DNA from: Phaeosaccion multiseriatum
Taxonomy: Eukaryota > Ochrophyta, other classes
Assembly: GCA_965112735.1 (NCBI GenBank)
Contig: OZ218951.1
Location: 2,852,001-2,916,000 of the forward strand
Direction of reading: 5' to 3'
DNA: 64,000 nt
The position numbers and the translations under genes were made by a program. Every line of letters begins with the position of its first letter. The first letter of the stretch is position 1. This document shows positions 1 through 10,737 of the stretch, piece by piece. The notes below the pieces were generated by a model, which did no database searches, was not told the origin of the DNA, and saw nothing but the letters and a program-made list of their open reading frames with translations.

Positions 1-423
1 CAAGAATTCCCCTCCACTTTCTCCTCCTCCTCCTCCTCCTCCTCCTCCTCCTCCTCCTCCTCCTCCTCCTCCTCCTCCTCTGAGGCTCAAGCTGGGTCGG
101 AGATGATGATGCCACGTCACCACCACCAACAACAACAGCAACAACAGCAACAGCTGGAGCTACAGAGTGACTTGAGCATCGACGTCGCTGGAGGTGTGGC
201 GGCTTCTCTCACCACCCTCTTGTCCATTGAGACCCAAGTTTTTGCAGCAGTGGAGAGTAGCAAGGCCAAGGACGACAAGCGAGGAAGGGCTGTCGTACCC
301 GGCTACGCAGCGGCACACGTTCCGGCATCGAAGGAGAGCGTCGTACGGCAGGCAAAGGAGCGGCTCCAGCACCTGACCAGGGAGGTGCAGGAAGTGCTTG
401 ACATTCTTGGTGTGTCTGCTTGA
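1..423 (+). CDS. 3' exon of an unknown protein (partial, begins before the window)
   Basis: The frame is open from base 1 to the stop at 421-423. It encodes a serine run from (TCC)n, a short His/Gln-rich stretch, then a non-repetitive helical tail (VVRQAKERLQHLTREVQEVL) ending in DILGVSA. The tail has a heptad-like pattern and could be a short coiled coil. An ATG at 103 exists, but the open frame upstream makes an internal exon or continuation more likely than a start. I do not recognise the family. Only about 140 codons are visible. Confidence 0.5.
   Translation, partial: QEFPSTFSSSSSSSSSSSSSSSSSSSSEAQAGSEMMMPRHHHQQQQQQQQQLELQSDLSIDVAGGVAASLTTLLSIETQVFAAVESSKAKDDKRGRAVVPGYAAAHVPASKESVVRQAKERLQHLTREVQEVLDILGVSA
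13..80. repeat. (TCC)n microsatellite
   Basis: About 22 uninterrupted TCC units; in the plus frame this reads as a serine tract of the partial gene at the window edge. Confidence 0.9.
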
Positions 424-690
424 CATGTAGGATAGGATGGGATGAGGGGGGTGCATGCATGATGCAAGAAAGGAGGGGATGATGGGCAAGGCCACAGAGG
501 GAGAGAGAGAGTGAGAGAGAGACGAGAGGGTTCTGGAGGGAGAGAAGAAAGGGAGAGAGAGAGAGAGAGATCTGCTGGCTCACTCATTGATGGTCAAGGC
601 CAGAGAGAGACACAGACAAGACGGTTTTGGAGGGAGAGAGAAATATCTACGGGCTCACTCATTTTGAGCACTAGCTCGAACAATCTCTTT
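424..690. other. intergenic, GA-rich
   Basis: No credible coding exon. Purine-rich GAGA runs lie at about 495-530, 545-570 and 600-645. The left arm of an inverted repeat begins at 691. Confidence 0.6.
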
Positions 691-926
691 TTAACGCTCG
701 ATTTGCGTAAGAAAAGAATAAAGAATAATCGCCCAAATCGCACCCGATTTTGGACGAACTCCGCAGAATGACACTGGGAAAGCGCTATCGCTCTTCGTGT
801 AGCCCTTTGAGATGCCTACCGACACATAGTCTCTCGTCTTTCGACACTTCCTTAAGCACTCCCCCTTGCCGCCCGATCCCTTAAAAACGGGCGATTTGGG
901 CGATTCTTACGCAAATCGAGTGTTAA
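691..926. mobile_element. 236-bp inverted-repeat element (MITE-like)
   Basis: The left arm begins TTAACGCTCGATTTGCGTAA (691-710). The right arm, read on the minus strand from 926, begins TTAACACTCGATTTGCGTAA. Both continue into AAGAA and TCGCCCAAATCGC. The left arm carries about 12 extra bases (AAGAATAAAGAA). The interior has no ORF. AT-rich termini with near-identical inverted arms fit a non-autonomous DNA transposon or foldback element. No clear target-site duplication was found. Confidence 0.6.
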
Positions 927-953
927 TTTTTTTAAATAACAACCAGTCCATCA

Positions 954-3668
954 TCAATCGCTACTCTGGTGCAGCTTCAACCTCCGTGCCCCTAACTCAA
1001 ACCACAGCGCGGGCTGCCGCAAGACCGCAAAGGAGAAGGTAAGAACCGTACCAGCGAGCAGCAGCACCACCGGCACCACCACAGACACCAATGCCTTGGC
1101 GCCCGACGAGCCCTTCCAAGCGGGGATGGCGGACAAGAGGAGCAAGAGGAGGGTAAACTGGCCCACGCTTTCCCTCAGCACGGCCCTCGCCTCTGGCCCC
1201 CCTCCTCCTGCTCCTTCTGATCCTCCTTCTTCTGCTCCGCCCCCGACTAGCAGGGCCTCCTCTTGACTTGCGCTTCTCCTTCTCATCAGCATCGTCTCCT
1301 CCTGACTGCTGCTCCTCCTTCTCCCAAAGAAGGAGGAGGGGGCGGCGGCGTGCGAGAGCTTTTGCTGCTGTTGCTGCCGCTGCTGTTGGTGATGGATGGG
1401 ATGGCCGTAGTCTGCCCCGTAGAGGTAGAGCGATCGCAGGTACAGCGTCCACAGGAGCAATACTGTAGAGCAGGTCCACGAGATGACCACAAGCCAAGCG
1501 AGCCGAGGTGTGGCTTGCAAGGGGATGAAGCGCAAGCCCAAACTCCACCCCGCGTAAAAGCTCCACAGCGCAACTTGGCTGTGCACGAAGGAGAACACCC
1601 CACCTCTGACGTGGAAATGATGTCCTCCGATTGCCTCACTACCACCGCCACCGCTACCACCACCATCCAACCGTCCCTCCAAGTCACCTACTGACCTTCC
1701 CTCCCCCCCCCCCCCTCCTCCTCCTGCTCCTCCTGCAGCATCTGCCGCACCATCTAAACCTACCCCCCCACCATTGGGAGACGCAGGCCAAAAGTGCCGC
1801 CGGGTAGGGCTGGATGTGCCCATTGATACGTCGTGGCCAAGCATCAGCTTCGCCACTATTCCGTCATCCTCCCCTCCTCCATAGCCTCCCCCCTCCCCTG
1901 CTACGCCCCCCGCTGCCCCTCCACCCCCTCCTCCTCCTCCTCGGCTCCCAAAGGCCCCTCCTCCCGGTGAAGAGAGAGACCCGCGCCCTCGACTCGGATG
2001 TCCTCCTCCACTTGGAAACCCTCCTCCTCCTGGTGAAGAGAAAGATCCACGAGGCTCGGGGGAGCTGGTGGGTGAGCGGTGGTAATGCGCATCTCGTTTC
2101 TGGCGACGACGCTGTGAGTCTTGTCCAGAGCGAAGGAGGCGAAGTGATGCGACTTTGCCGACCAACATGGCACACCAAAAGTAAAAGTGTCTCGACAATC
2201 GCAGACCCTCCCTCGTCCTCAGCAGCAAGTACACCAATGCAGTGCTCAGTATCCAGGGGAGCATCCACCGAAGAGCGTATGCTGCCACCTCCCATCGCCG
2301 CTCCCTCCCACACACGTCATGGCTGACTGCTTCCCACATGTCCACGTAAGGCAAGAAGGGCGCCGCGTACCACTGCCAAGGCTGCAGACCCGCTAGGTTG
2401 AAGGACACGACCACAGCTTCTCGAGCCTTCCACCACTCGGCAACCATGGTGTTTTGCGACCGCACCATGCCCAGCCCACCATTGAGGATGATGAGGAGCA
2501 GGTCGCCCACGTAGCGAGAAGGAAGACGATGACAAGAGTGGTCGACAGCTGCATTGCTCGTGCCTATCCTTGTCGTTATGCCCCCACCCCCGGCCTCCCT
2601 CTTGTTCTGGTGGGAGAGGGCGAGGTGGGGCTTGAGAGGGTCGAAGAGCGCGCAAGAGGCAAAGTCCAAGAAGAAATTGCTGAGAAAGCCCCCCACTCCT
2701 CCGTCAAAGGAGTAGGAGGAGGAATGCTCCTGCTTCTGCTCCTGCCCCTGCCCCCGCTCCTGTTGTTGCTCCTGCTCCTGCTTTTGCAGGGCAGATATCA
2801 TCTCCTCCAGCAGGGCTTGGTTGGGCTGCACTACAAGGAGGGAAGTCTTCATCAGCTCCGATTGGTGCATGCTCGCACACACCCTTCCCCCACAGGCGAA
2901 GAGCTCGTCAATATTGTCAAGCACGAGCATGTCGCTGTCCAGCACAATGAGCTTCTCGTACTGAGTCAGCCCCCAAGCCTGCAGTTTGCTGTACGATAAT
3001 CGCTGTGCGTCGGTTCGGTGGTGGGGCCCACTACTGCTGCTGCTCCTTTGCACTAATGGTGGCACTGGTGATTGTGATTGGGCAGGCCCAGGGATGGACG
3101 AAAGAAGTTGTTCGTTAACTCAAGCATGAGGACCAGGGGGAGGGGAGAGGGTAGCAACGAGGGGCGTAGGCAGCAACTCAACTAGGAGACAAGATCAACG
3201 AATACATTTACCTTGAATGGCGTCTACCGCTTCGACCTTCAAGCCCTCCTCTTCCAGCAGCCGCCTTGTCTCCTTCCCAACCCCTTCCGTGACCATCACA
3301 ACGACGTCCTTTGCGCTTTGCGTGGCCCGTATGGATGCTCCAAGAGTCCTCACGCCAACCGCTCGGTCGTCGTGCAGCAGAGTGACATAAGCGTAGGGTT
3401 CGGTTGTGTGCGGTACAGCGAGGTGGCGGCCCGCAGGAGCAGCGCGGGACGGACGCCTCTCTCCGCCGTCTTGTCGCGGCGGTGACACCGGCATGCCCTC
3501 CGCCGGGAGTGGTCTTTTGCGGGAGCCACCACTCTCTCTCCCATTTTCTCTTCCGCTGGTCTTGCAGTGGGTGTTTCGCACCTCTGTCGATAACAGGAGA
3601 ACTAGCAGCGCACCTCCATAGCGGCACGTCCTTCGCATACCCGACAATCTGTGTGATTGTTGTCGCAT
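954..3668 (-). CDS. GT8 glycogenin-like glycosyltransferase with C-terminal membrane domain
   Basis: Exons (minus): 3668-3212 and 3064-954; donor GTAAAT, acceptor CACCAG; about 855 residues. A signal-anchor-like N terminus (GALLVLLLS) is followed by the GT8 fold. YAYVTLLHDDRAVGVRTL opens it, and LIVLDSDMLVLDNIDELF carries the metal-binding DxD at about 195-197. Then come a VVQPN strand, the F-D-G-G segment, and a W-rich region ending near FLPYVDMW. Unlike soluble glycogenin, the C-terminal half holds several hydrophobic helices split by Gly/Ser-rich and Gln-rich linkers, so it should be a membrane enzyme of the secretory pathway, comparable to plant GUX/PGSIP-type GT8 proteins. The start could also be the Met at 3638. 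Its start is about 130 bp from DNAAF1 on the other strand, suggesting a shared promoter. The donor sugar and acceptor cannot be told from sequence. Confidence 0.85.
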
Positions 3669-3795
3669 GTTTCGACTGAAGTCAACGAAAGTCGGAGACT
3701 TCAATTTAAAATCGACCTAGGACTGTAACGGGCCAGAAACAAAAGAGAAAAAAAGAAAAAGGGACAAAAAGAAGAAGATTTTACAACGCAGCAAC

Positions 3796-6581
3796 ATGCT
3801 GCAAGCCATCGAAGGAGTCGACACCCATGGGATGCACACCGCCTACGATCGCCTGCGCCAGAGGGAGAAGAGGCGCAATTCCGAAGCAGCGACGGAGCGG
3901 GATGAGCACGGCCTGCCCATCATGACCCCTGTGGCGATCCGAGAGGCGGCGATAGAAGACGGCGGGTACGAGACTCCGGAACTGAATGACCGCCTGTACC
4001 TTCACTTCAAGGGCTACCGCAGGGTGGAGAATCTGGAGCCCTATACCGAGATCAAGGCGCTGTGGCTCGGCAGCAACGGCCTCAGCGAAGTGGAGGGCAT
4101 TTCCCACATGAAGAACCTTCGCTGTCTCTACATGCAAAATAACCTCATCACTTCCCTCGCCGATGGGGGCTTGGCGGGCTTGGAGCAGCTGGTGCAGCTT
4201 GACTTGTCCAACAATAGGCTCGTGGATGTGGTGGGGCTGGAGGTGTGTCCCAAGCTTCATACTGTGAACGTGGCCAAGAATGCGCTGAGTACCGGGGCGA
4301 GCATTGCTCACTTTGCCGAGTGCCCTGCGTTGACGAACGTGGACCTTTCCGGGAACAATCTGGAGGGAAATGAGGTGCGTATGGGACTTCCTTGGTCTTG
4401 AACAGGGGGTGAGGAAATGCCCTCCGGGGGAGGATGCCCCCTCCGTGTGTGTTGAGGAAGGGCTTTGGCCGACAAGTGTACCCCCCACCCGTTCTTCTCG
4501 ATAGCTAACAGCTTACTCCCCCCTCTCTCTTTCTTCTCTCCCGGTATAACTTGCAACAGGTGTTTGAAACGCTCAAGACGCTGCCCCTCGTGGCCCTCAC
4601 CATCTCCGGCAACCCCATCGTCACCGCCGCGCCTCACTTCCGCAAGAGGCTCCTCCATGCCCTCCCCTCCCTGCGCTATCTCGACCGGCCTGTCTTCGAG
4701 CAGGAGAGGGTGGGCGTAGCGGCATGGGCAGTCGGAGGGGCGGAGGGCGAGGCCGAAGCGAGGAGAGAGTTTGCCAAGCGTAAGGTGCAGAAGGACAAGG
4801 AATCCCTCAACGAGTTTCGAGAGTGGCAGGCAGAGCAACGCCGCAAGAAGATGGAAGAAATTGAGGAGAGGCGTCGCCAAGGTTTGCCCGACGTACCACC
4901 ACCTACCGAAGAAGAGCTGGCCTTGGAAGCCAAGAGGAAGGCGGAAGCCCATGCGGAGGCCGAGCTCGAAAAGAGGATGATCAATGAGGTTGGCGTGGCG
5001 AAAATAGCGGCTCGCTTCTGGGCCAATGGGAGCGACAAGTCCTCGGGAAGGGCGGTGGAGGATGACCTGATGGCGGCGGCCAAGCAGGAGCTCGACAAGT
5101 TGGATAGGGAGAAGGAGGCGGCAGCGGCGGCGGCCGCTGCGGCGGAGCAGCGGAGAGTCAACGAGGAGGAGGGGGAGGAGGAGGAGGATGGTAATAGTAG
5201 AAGCAGCAGTAGAGCTGCAGAAGAAGGGGTGTTCCCTCCGTCACCGCCTCCTGAGGAGAAGGAGTCGCAGAAGGCGAGTAGGGCCATAGAGGAGAGTGAA
5301 GCGGCCGTAGCAGTAGCAGCAGCAGGCCGCACATTCGCGACAGGACAGGAAGAGGCACCAGGAGGTCGAGAGGATGAGAAGGAAGAGGTAGACGTAGCTG
5401 GCAACGAGGAGAAGACTGAAGCCACAGAGCAGGCGGAGGAGGATGAGGACGAGGAGGCGGAGGAGCATGAGAGCAAGGACGAGGAGGCAGAGGCCGAGCG
5501 TCGCGCCCAAGCCGTTTACGAGTCCCTTCAAATCCACAGAGCGCAGATGGCCGCAGAGCAAGAGCAGAAGCAGCGGTTGGTGATACAGTCGCAGGAGCAG
5601 CAGAAGCAGGTGGAATCCACCAGCCGCCGACTCGCAGCGCCGGAGGGGGAGGGGAAAGAGGGACGGGCTGCGCAGGGGACAAGAGGGCAGGGAGATCGTA
5701 TCTTGGAGGTGAGGAAGGGTGAAGCGGTCGACACGTCGCCGGGGCCTCCTCGTCTGCTGTGGTCGGAGTGGATGGATCACCAACTCGCTAGGCTGGTGCG
5801 AAGCTGCACCTTTGACTTTGAGCAGGTCGCTCAGACGCTGCAGAAGGCAGTGGATGACAATCAGCAGCATAGTGACAGCGCGCCTATCACAACAGAGGCG
5901 TGTAGACTGCGCTGGGCTCAGCTAGATGTGGAGTCTTGGGGGAATGATGACGATGAGGGGGATGAGGATGATGATGAGTCTGACGATGAATCTAACGATG
6001 AGGAGGAAGAAGAGAGTAGTGGGGATGAGGAACGACGGGGGGAGGAGAAGAGGGATCAAGTTGATGGCACGAATGGCATGAATCTGCATCAACCCTCGCC
6101 AGACTACATGCAAAACCTAGTGGCGAGTGCCGGCCTGTCGTTCGAGCAGCTGATGCAAAGGGCGGGGAGCGGCTCGAGTAAGCTGCTCAAGAGGCCCGTG
6201 AATCTCCCCTCTGTCCATGACCTCAACACCCCGAGACCGGGGGCAGGAGGAGGAGGAGGAGGAGGATCGATCGAGGCCGACGGTGGTGCTGCTGCTGGTG
6301 CTGCTGGGTATCGTGGTTACCAAGACCATGATGATGATGACGATGATGATGACGACGACGGCTCTGTGGTGCTCAGTAGAGAGCAGATGAAGGCGATCAT
6401 CGCCAGACAGGCCAACAAGATCACCACCGCCCCGGCCTTTATGTACTCGGGCGCTGCCGTGGCTGCTGCGGCCGGTCCCACACGGAACCAGAGGGTGATG
6501 CAAGCAGGAGCAACAGCACGAGAGGCGGCTGCGCACGTCCCGGAGGAGAAGGACTTCTTTGACGAGGATGAGCTTGATTGA
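3796..6581 (+). CDS. DNAAF1: dynein axonemal assembly factor 1 (LRRC50/ODA7-like)
   Basis: Exons 3796-4374 and 4560-6581 (donor GTGCGT, acceptor CAACAG), 866 residues. DNAAF1 is a cytoplasmic factor for pre-assembly of dynein arms. The protein has six or so leucine-rich repeats of the SDS22-like class ([65 protein letters not shown]). The LRR cap follows: [12 protein letters not shown], the family's typical L-D-R-P-V-F motif. Next come a charged coiled coil, a Glu/Asp-rich low-complexity region (about 365-640) and a conserved-looking tail. The intron sits inside the LRR cap. The acidic C-terminal half is longer than in animals. One copy of the dispersed CAGTTGGTGATACAG-type motif is in frame at 5571-5588, read as RLVIQ. 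Presence of this gene implies a motile flagellum. Confidence 0.92.
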
Positions 6582-7701
6582 TTAAGTAGACGTTTGCTTT
6601 GGCTTTCTTTGGGGAGGGGTTGGGTGGCTGGTGGGTGAGTTGGTTGGTTGGTTGGTGGGTGGGTGGGTGGGTGGGTGGGTTGGTTGGTTGGTTGGTTGGT
6701 TGGTTGGTTGGTTGGTTGGTTGGTTGGTTGGTTGGTTGGTTGGTTGGTGGGTTGGTTTGCTGGTTGGTTGGTTGGCTGATTGGTTGGTTGGTGGGTTGGT
6801 TTGTCGGTTGGTTGGTTGGGGGTGGGCTTGGTGGCTTGTGGGATGGAAGGGGTGCGTGCGTGCGTGCGTGGGGGTGAGTGGGTCGTGAGACGAGTGAAGT
6901 GTACCCGACATCGCAGTGCAGCACCAGCACTACTTCCTTTCTTTTACTGTGTACCCTTGCCTTGCCTTTGTCGCTTGTCTCTTCAGCGGGGCGGAATCCT
7001 AAAGGACTCTTATCACTTCACTCAGGACCTCTTGTGTGTGGCGATCACTGATAAAAGAAGAAAAAATAAGCAGATACAATTGTTGAGCTCCCTCTCAGCA
7101 TGTGTGTGTTTGCGTATCATACATTGTTCGCAGGACTTGTCGATCGGTCCAGCCCCCCTTCCAAAAGGAGGCTTCCTGTCGTCAGTCATCCCGTCCTGTC
7201 ATATACATATATGTGTCTGCTCCTCGTCTTGTGCTGCTCTACTCCTTGCGTGTCATGCCATGAATGTCCGATCTATCGTACTACCAACGCACGTACGTGG
7301 GACAAGGGACAAGGCCCACAAAGGGGCCTACTACTTTTACTCCTCCTCCTCCTACTACTAGTACAACTTCTACTACTACTACCCCCTCTAAAGCGTTGGA
7401 GTGCTGAAGCCCTCAACCTTCGACAACGGCATACGTCATAACTCCACCACTGACTCTGACAGCTCGTATGCGCCTTAAATGTCTGCACAGAGGGAGAGAG
7501 AGATGGAAAGAGGTGAAAGATAGAGAGAGAGGCGGAGAGAAGAGAGAGTGAGAGATAGAGAGAGAGAAGAGAGAGAGAGCATGAGGGGGCATACATGTCA
7601 CGAGCTGCGGTATGCCTTTCTTCTTCAAAGTTCGAAGCACTCCCTCCCTCACTTCCTCCCTCCTTCCTGCCATATCTCCCTCTTTCTTGCAGTACCGAAG
7701 G
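6582..7701. other. convergent 3' intergenic region with (TTGG)n
   Basis: Lies between the stops of DNAAF1 (+) and SKA1 (-). From about 6631 to 6815 it is almost pure TTGG/TGGG repeat. About 7330-7390 carries CTC/TAC runs, and 7485-7580 is GA-rich. No coding exon is supported. Confidence 0.6.
6631..6815. repeat. (TTGG)n tetranucleotide repeat
   Basis: Roughly 180 bp of GGTT/TGGG units. Frames without stops across it are artefacts of the repeat. Confidence 0.9.
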
Positions 7702-7933
7702 TCAACGAAACAGCTCGAGTAAAGCCCCCCCCCTCATCCAATCTAAGGAGCGGATGATGGTGAGCAGTGGTCTGCCTCTAGTGTATTCTCCGCACCCCAC
7801 CACACCCCACCTGAGAGTGACGAAGAAGGCCTTGGAGGTGGCCCCTCCGATACCCTTGAGGGTCTTGCTTTGCCTCCACTCCAGTTCGGTGAGAAAGCGT
7901 TCACCGGCATGCTCTTTCGTTACCAGCTGGGAG

Positions 7934-7986
<53 letters not shown>

Positions 7987-9665
7987 GGAGGAGGGAAGAG
8001 GAGGAGGAGGAGGAGGAGGAGGAGGAGGAGGAGGAGGAGGAGGAAAGAACACAGGCCAGATACAAACACATGTCAGGGAGCAACACTACAAATAGACGCT
8101 ACTATGTACTTTCTCATGTCTCTTGTCATACGGCTGCTGCTGCTTCCGCAGTACCGCCAACTGTGTCACCCACTACTGCGGCTGTATCGCCAACTGCTGC
8201 TGCTGCTGCCTCACCCTCTTGGCGTTCTCTACGAACTTCTTCTCGTTGTCGTTGAGCGTCCTTCTGGGTCTGGCCTTGCTGAGTGCGAGGAGAGCGTACT
8301 TGTCATCAAGCATCACCTGCACCTCTGACACAATACCGTTCACCTGCACAAGAGGGCAAGTGCATTTATTGCGCAGAAAGGATATGAGAGAGAGTAAGAG
8401 GGGGTTCATAGCGTTGCAATACAGACAGGAGGGAGAAACAGAAAGAGATGAGGAAGAGAGAGAGAGGGAGGTTGACAGAGAGAGCGGGTGCTGCTGGGAG
8501 GGGAAGAAACATGATTCACCACGGAAAACAGTTCTATGGTTGAGAGAGAAGAGGGAAGAGGCCCCACCTCACCTCAACTTACTGGCTGACTCACTCAAAT
8601 CACTCACTCACTCACTCACTCACTCACTCACTCACTCACTCACCCACCCACCCCCCCACCCACCCCCCCACCCACCCATTCCGTCCCCTCCCTCCTGCCC
8701 CCTCCTCCCTCCCTCACTCACCTGTTCAAGCTGCAGCCGCCCTCTTGTAGTCTTTGGGACAGACTCCAGCTCCGCAGCTGTCACCAAATGCAGTACCCCT
8801 CGCCCCGCCTTGTCGGTGCTCGCTGCTGTGTGGTCCATCGTGCTACTTGGTCTCGTCTCCCTCTGTCTCCCCCCTCCTCCTCCCCCCGAAGTAGAAGCAG
8901 AAGCCGAACCCTCGTTGTACTCTGCCGCCTTCCCTCGAACAGGACGAGAGTCTCGACTTCGCGCTCTCGCTCTCTGTGTTGCGGGGGCGGTCGCAGCGGT
9001 AGTAGTAGTAGCAGCAGTAGCAGCGGCGGCTACGGCATTATCCCCAGGCAAATGCTGCGGCAAGGCCTTGTGCATGTAGTCTAGATCATGCTGCTGCTGC
9101 TCCACGAAGGGAACGAGGGCCTTGAGCTGCTGTAGGCTGTTCTGCTCGTCCAACAGTGCCCTTCGGAGACCGTCCATGCGGTGCTCGAGCTGCGTGACTG
9201 CGGGCTGCAGAGAGGCCAGATCCGCGCCCAACCTCCTATTGAGGGAAGTCTCTCGATCCTCTCCGGCCTCTGTGGGTGGTTGGGGTGGCGCGCTTGCTGT
9301 AGCCTCGACCACTGGAAGGAGGCTCAGGAGGCGAGTCAGTTGGCGAGCGTCGGCGTCTGAGGCCACGGAAAACAAAGTGGGACAGGAGTAGCAATGGAGG
9401 AGAGCGAGTGTGATGGGGGCGGAGGAGAACGCAGGCGGTGAGCTGAGGGAGAGGAGGAAGCGGCAAAGGGCAAACATGTGGCTTCGAAATTAGAAGAAGA
9501 AAAAGGGGGTGTGGGGCACTTACCGAGAGATTTGACCATGGCAGCGAAGCTCTCCACAAGAGGGGACGGACCCTCATCCGTGGCCACGACCTCGCTTCCT
9601 CCTCTTCTTGCGGCGTCTGCTGTTGGTACATCGCCGCCTTGGTAGCCCCCACTCCCGGTCATCAT
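7702..9665 (-). CDS. SKA1: spindle and kinetochore-associated protein 1
   Basis: Exons (minus): 9665-9524, 9356-8722, 8343-8215, 7926-7702; 376 residues, all introns GT-AG, phases consistent. The order of segments matches SKA1. An N-terminal coiled coil (SLDADARQLTRLLSLL, TQLEHRMDGLRRALLDEQ) comes first. Next is YMHKALPQHLP, equivalent to the L-P-x-H-L-P motif. A basic/Ser linker follows, then the microtubule-binding winged-helix domain: VTAAELESVPKTTRGRLQ, YALLALSKARPRRTLND, VTKEHAGERFLTELEW and a final TLRWGVVGCGEYTR. The SKA complex couples kinetochores to microtubules. The start is 100 bp from the plus-strand HAD gene. Intron 3 carries three adjacent degenerate copies of the dispersed motif directly after the donor. 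Confidence 0.85.
7936..8044. repeat. (CAA)n then (GGA)n repeats in SKA1 intron 3
   Basis: About 17 CAA units (7936-7986) followed by about 18 GGA units. On the minus strand this is a CTC/GTT tract directly upstream of the acceptor at 7927, so it doubles as the polypyrimidine tract. Confidence 0.85.
8151..8208 (-). repeat. three degenerate copies of the dispersed CAGTTGGTGATACAG motif
   Basis: On the plus strand GTACCGCCAACTG (8151-8163), GTGTCACCCACTAC (8163-8176) and CTGTATCGCCAACTG (8182-8196) sit next to CTG runs. They lie within the first 65 bases of SKA1 intron 3 (minus). See the finding on the dispersed element. Confidence 0.7.
8596..8680. repeat. (CACT)n/(CACC)n repeat in SKA1 intron 2
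   Basis: Tandem CACT units merging into CACC. Read on the minus strand it is TGAG/GGTG, near the splice donor of exon 2. Confidence 0.85.
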
Positions 9666-9765
9666 GGTTTTGTAGGGTCGATCAAATGCCCCAATGTTCG
9701 CGTGTTGATGCTCGCCCTCACAAATCACAAATGGGATATCCAAATGGAGTCTCACAGCACACAAA

Positions 9766-10694
9766 ATGGGGAAGAGAGGGGGTATATCACCCGGGACAAG
9801 AGCTGGGTCGTCCACGGTATTCAGTCTTTTACTCGTAGCGACCCTCTCAGCTCTTGGGGCGAGGGCTTTTGTGGCCCCGACCCCCTCTTTCCAAGCTTCG
9901 CCCTCATCACGAACAGGGGCCTCAGCGTCAGCATCCTCTACCTCTGCGCTATCCTCGAGCGCGGCTTCCGCTTCTTCTCCGGCTGTAGAAGCTGCTACGT
10001 CTAGTGCTCCTCTTCTCTCAGAGCTCGCTGAGGAGGACGCACAAGCGCTGCTCTCCAAGCTAAGGGGCGTCGCCAGCGACATCGATGGTACCCTCACGGG
10101 CAGCGATAGACGAATCCCGCCAGGGGTTCTGCAGGCTATAACTGATGTATTAGATAGGTGAGGGTCCTAACAGCTATGTAGCATTCTCCCACCTTTGGCA
10201 AAACTGACTTTCATACCCTCCTCCCCCACTCTCTCTCTTTCTCCCTCTCTATGCAGCGGAGTGTTCTTCTTCCCGGCCACGGGCAAGAGCCGCGCGGCCT
10301 TTCGGGGGTCCTTGGAGGGCCACCCTCTGGACGCGAGGATCAAAGCCGGGGTCTTCCTCAACGGCATGATCTCGTACGGCCCGGACGGGTCAGTGGAGTT
10401 GTAGCAGAGACCTTTCACCCGGTAGAGAGTAGTAGCTCAATACATTGGTAGAGCAGTGGCTCTGGTAGAGTAGGCAGGTGTGTGTACTCATTTCAGTAGT
10501 AGCTCTTTGTGTAGCAGAGAAGTATTGCTGCCCTGTGTCAGCCCAGATGGCAGTCTACGCTCTCGCTGCTCAAGAGTCGAGCCATCTGCTTAAGTTCTTT
10601 TGCTGATGGACAAATCGTTTAAGTCCTACCACGGACGCTGTGATTGTCCTCCCCATCGGTAATCCCCCCCTCTCATTCCTCCTGACACGTATGC

Positions 10695-10737
<43 letters not shown>

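Noticed and set aside
4676-5682. Minus-strand Ser/Leu-rich frames opposite DNAAF1
   Set aside because: Antisense of Glu/Ala-rich codons; no start or splice context, and DNAAF1 accounts for the strand.
10425-10470. tRNA-like A box (TAGCTCAATACATTGGTAGAGC)
   Set aside because: No B box and no cloverleaf can be formed downstream; it lies in a HAD intron.
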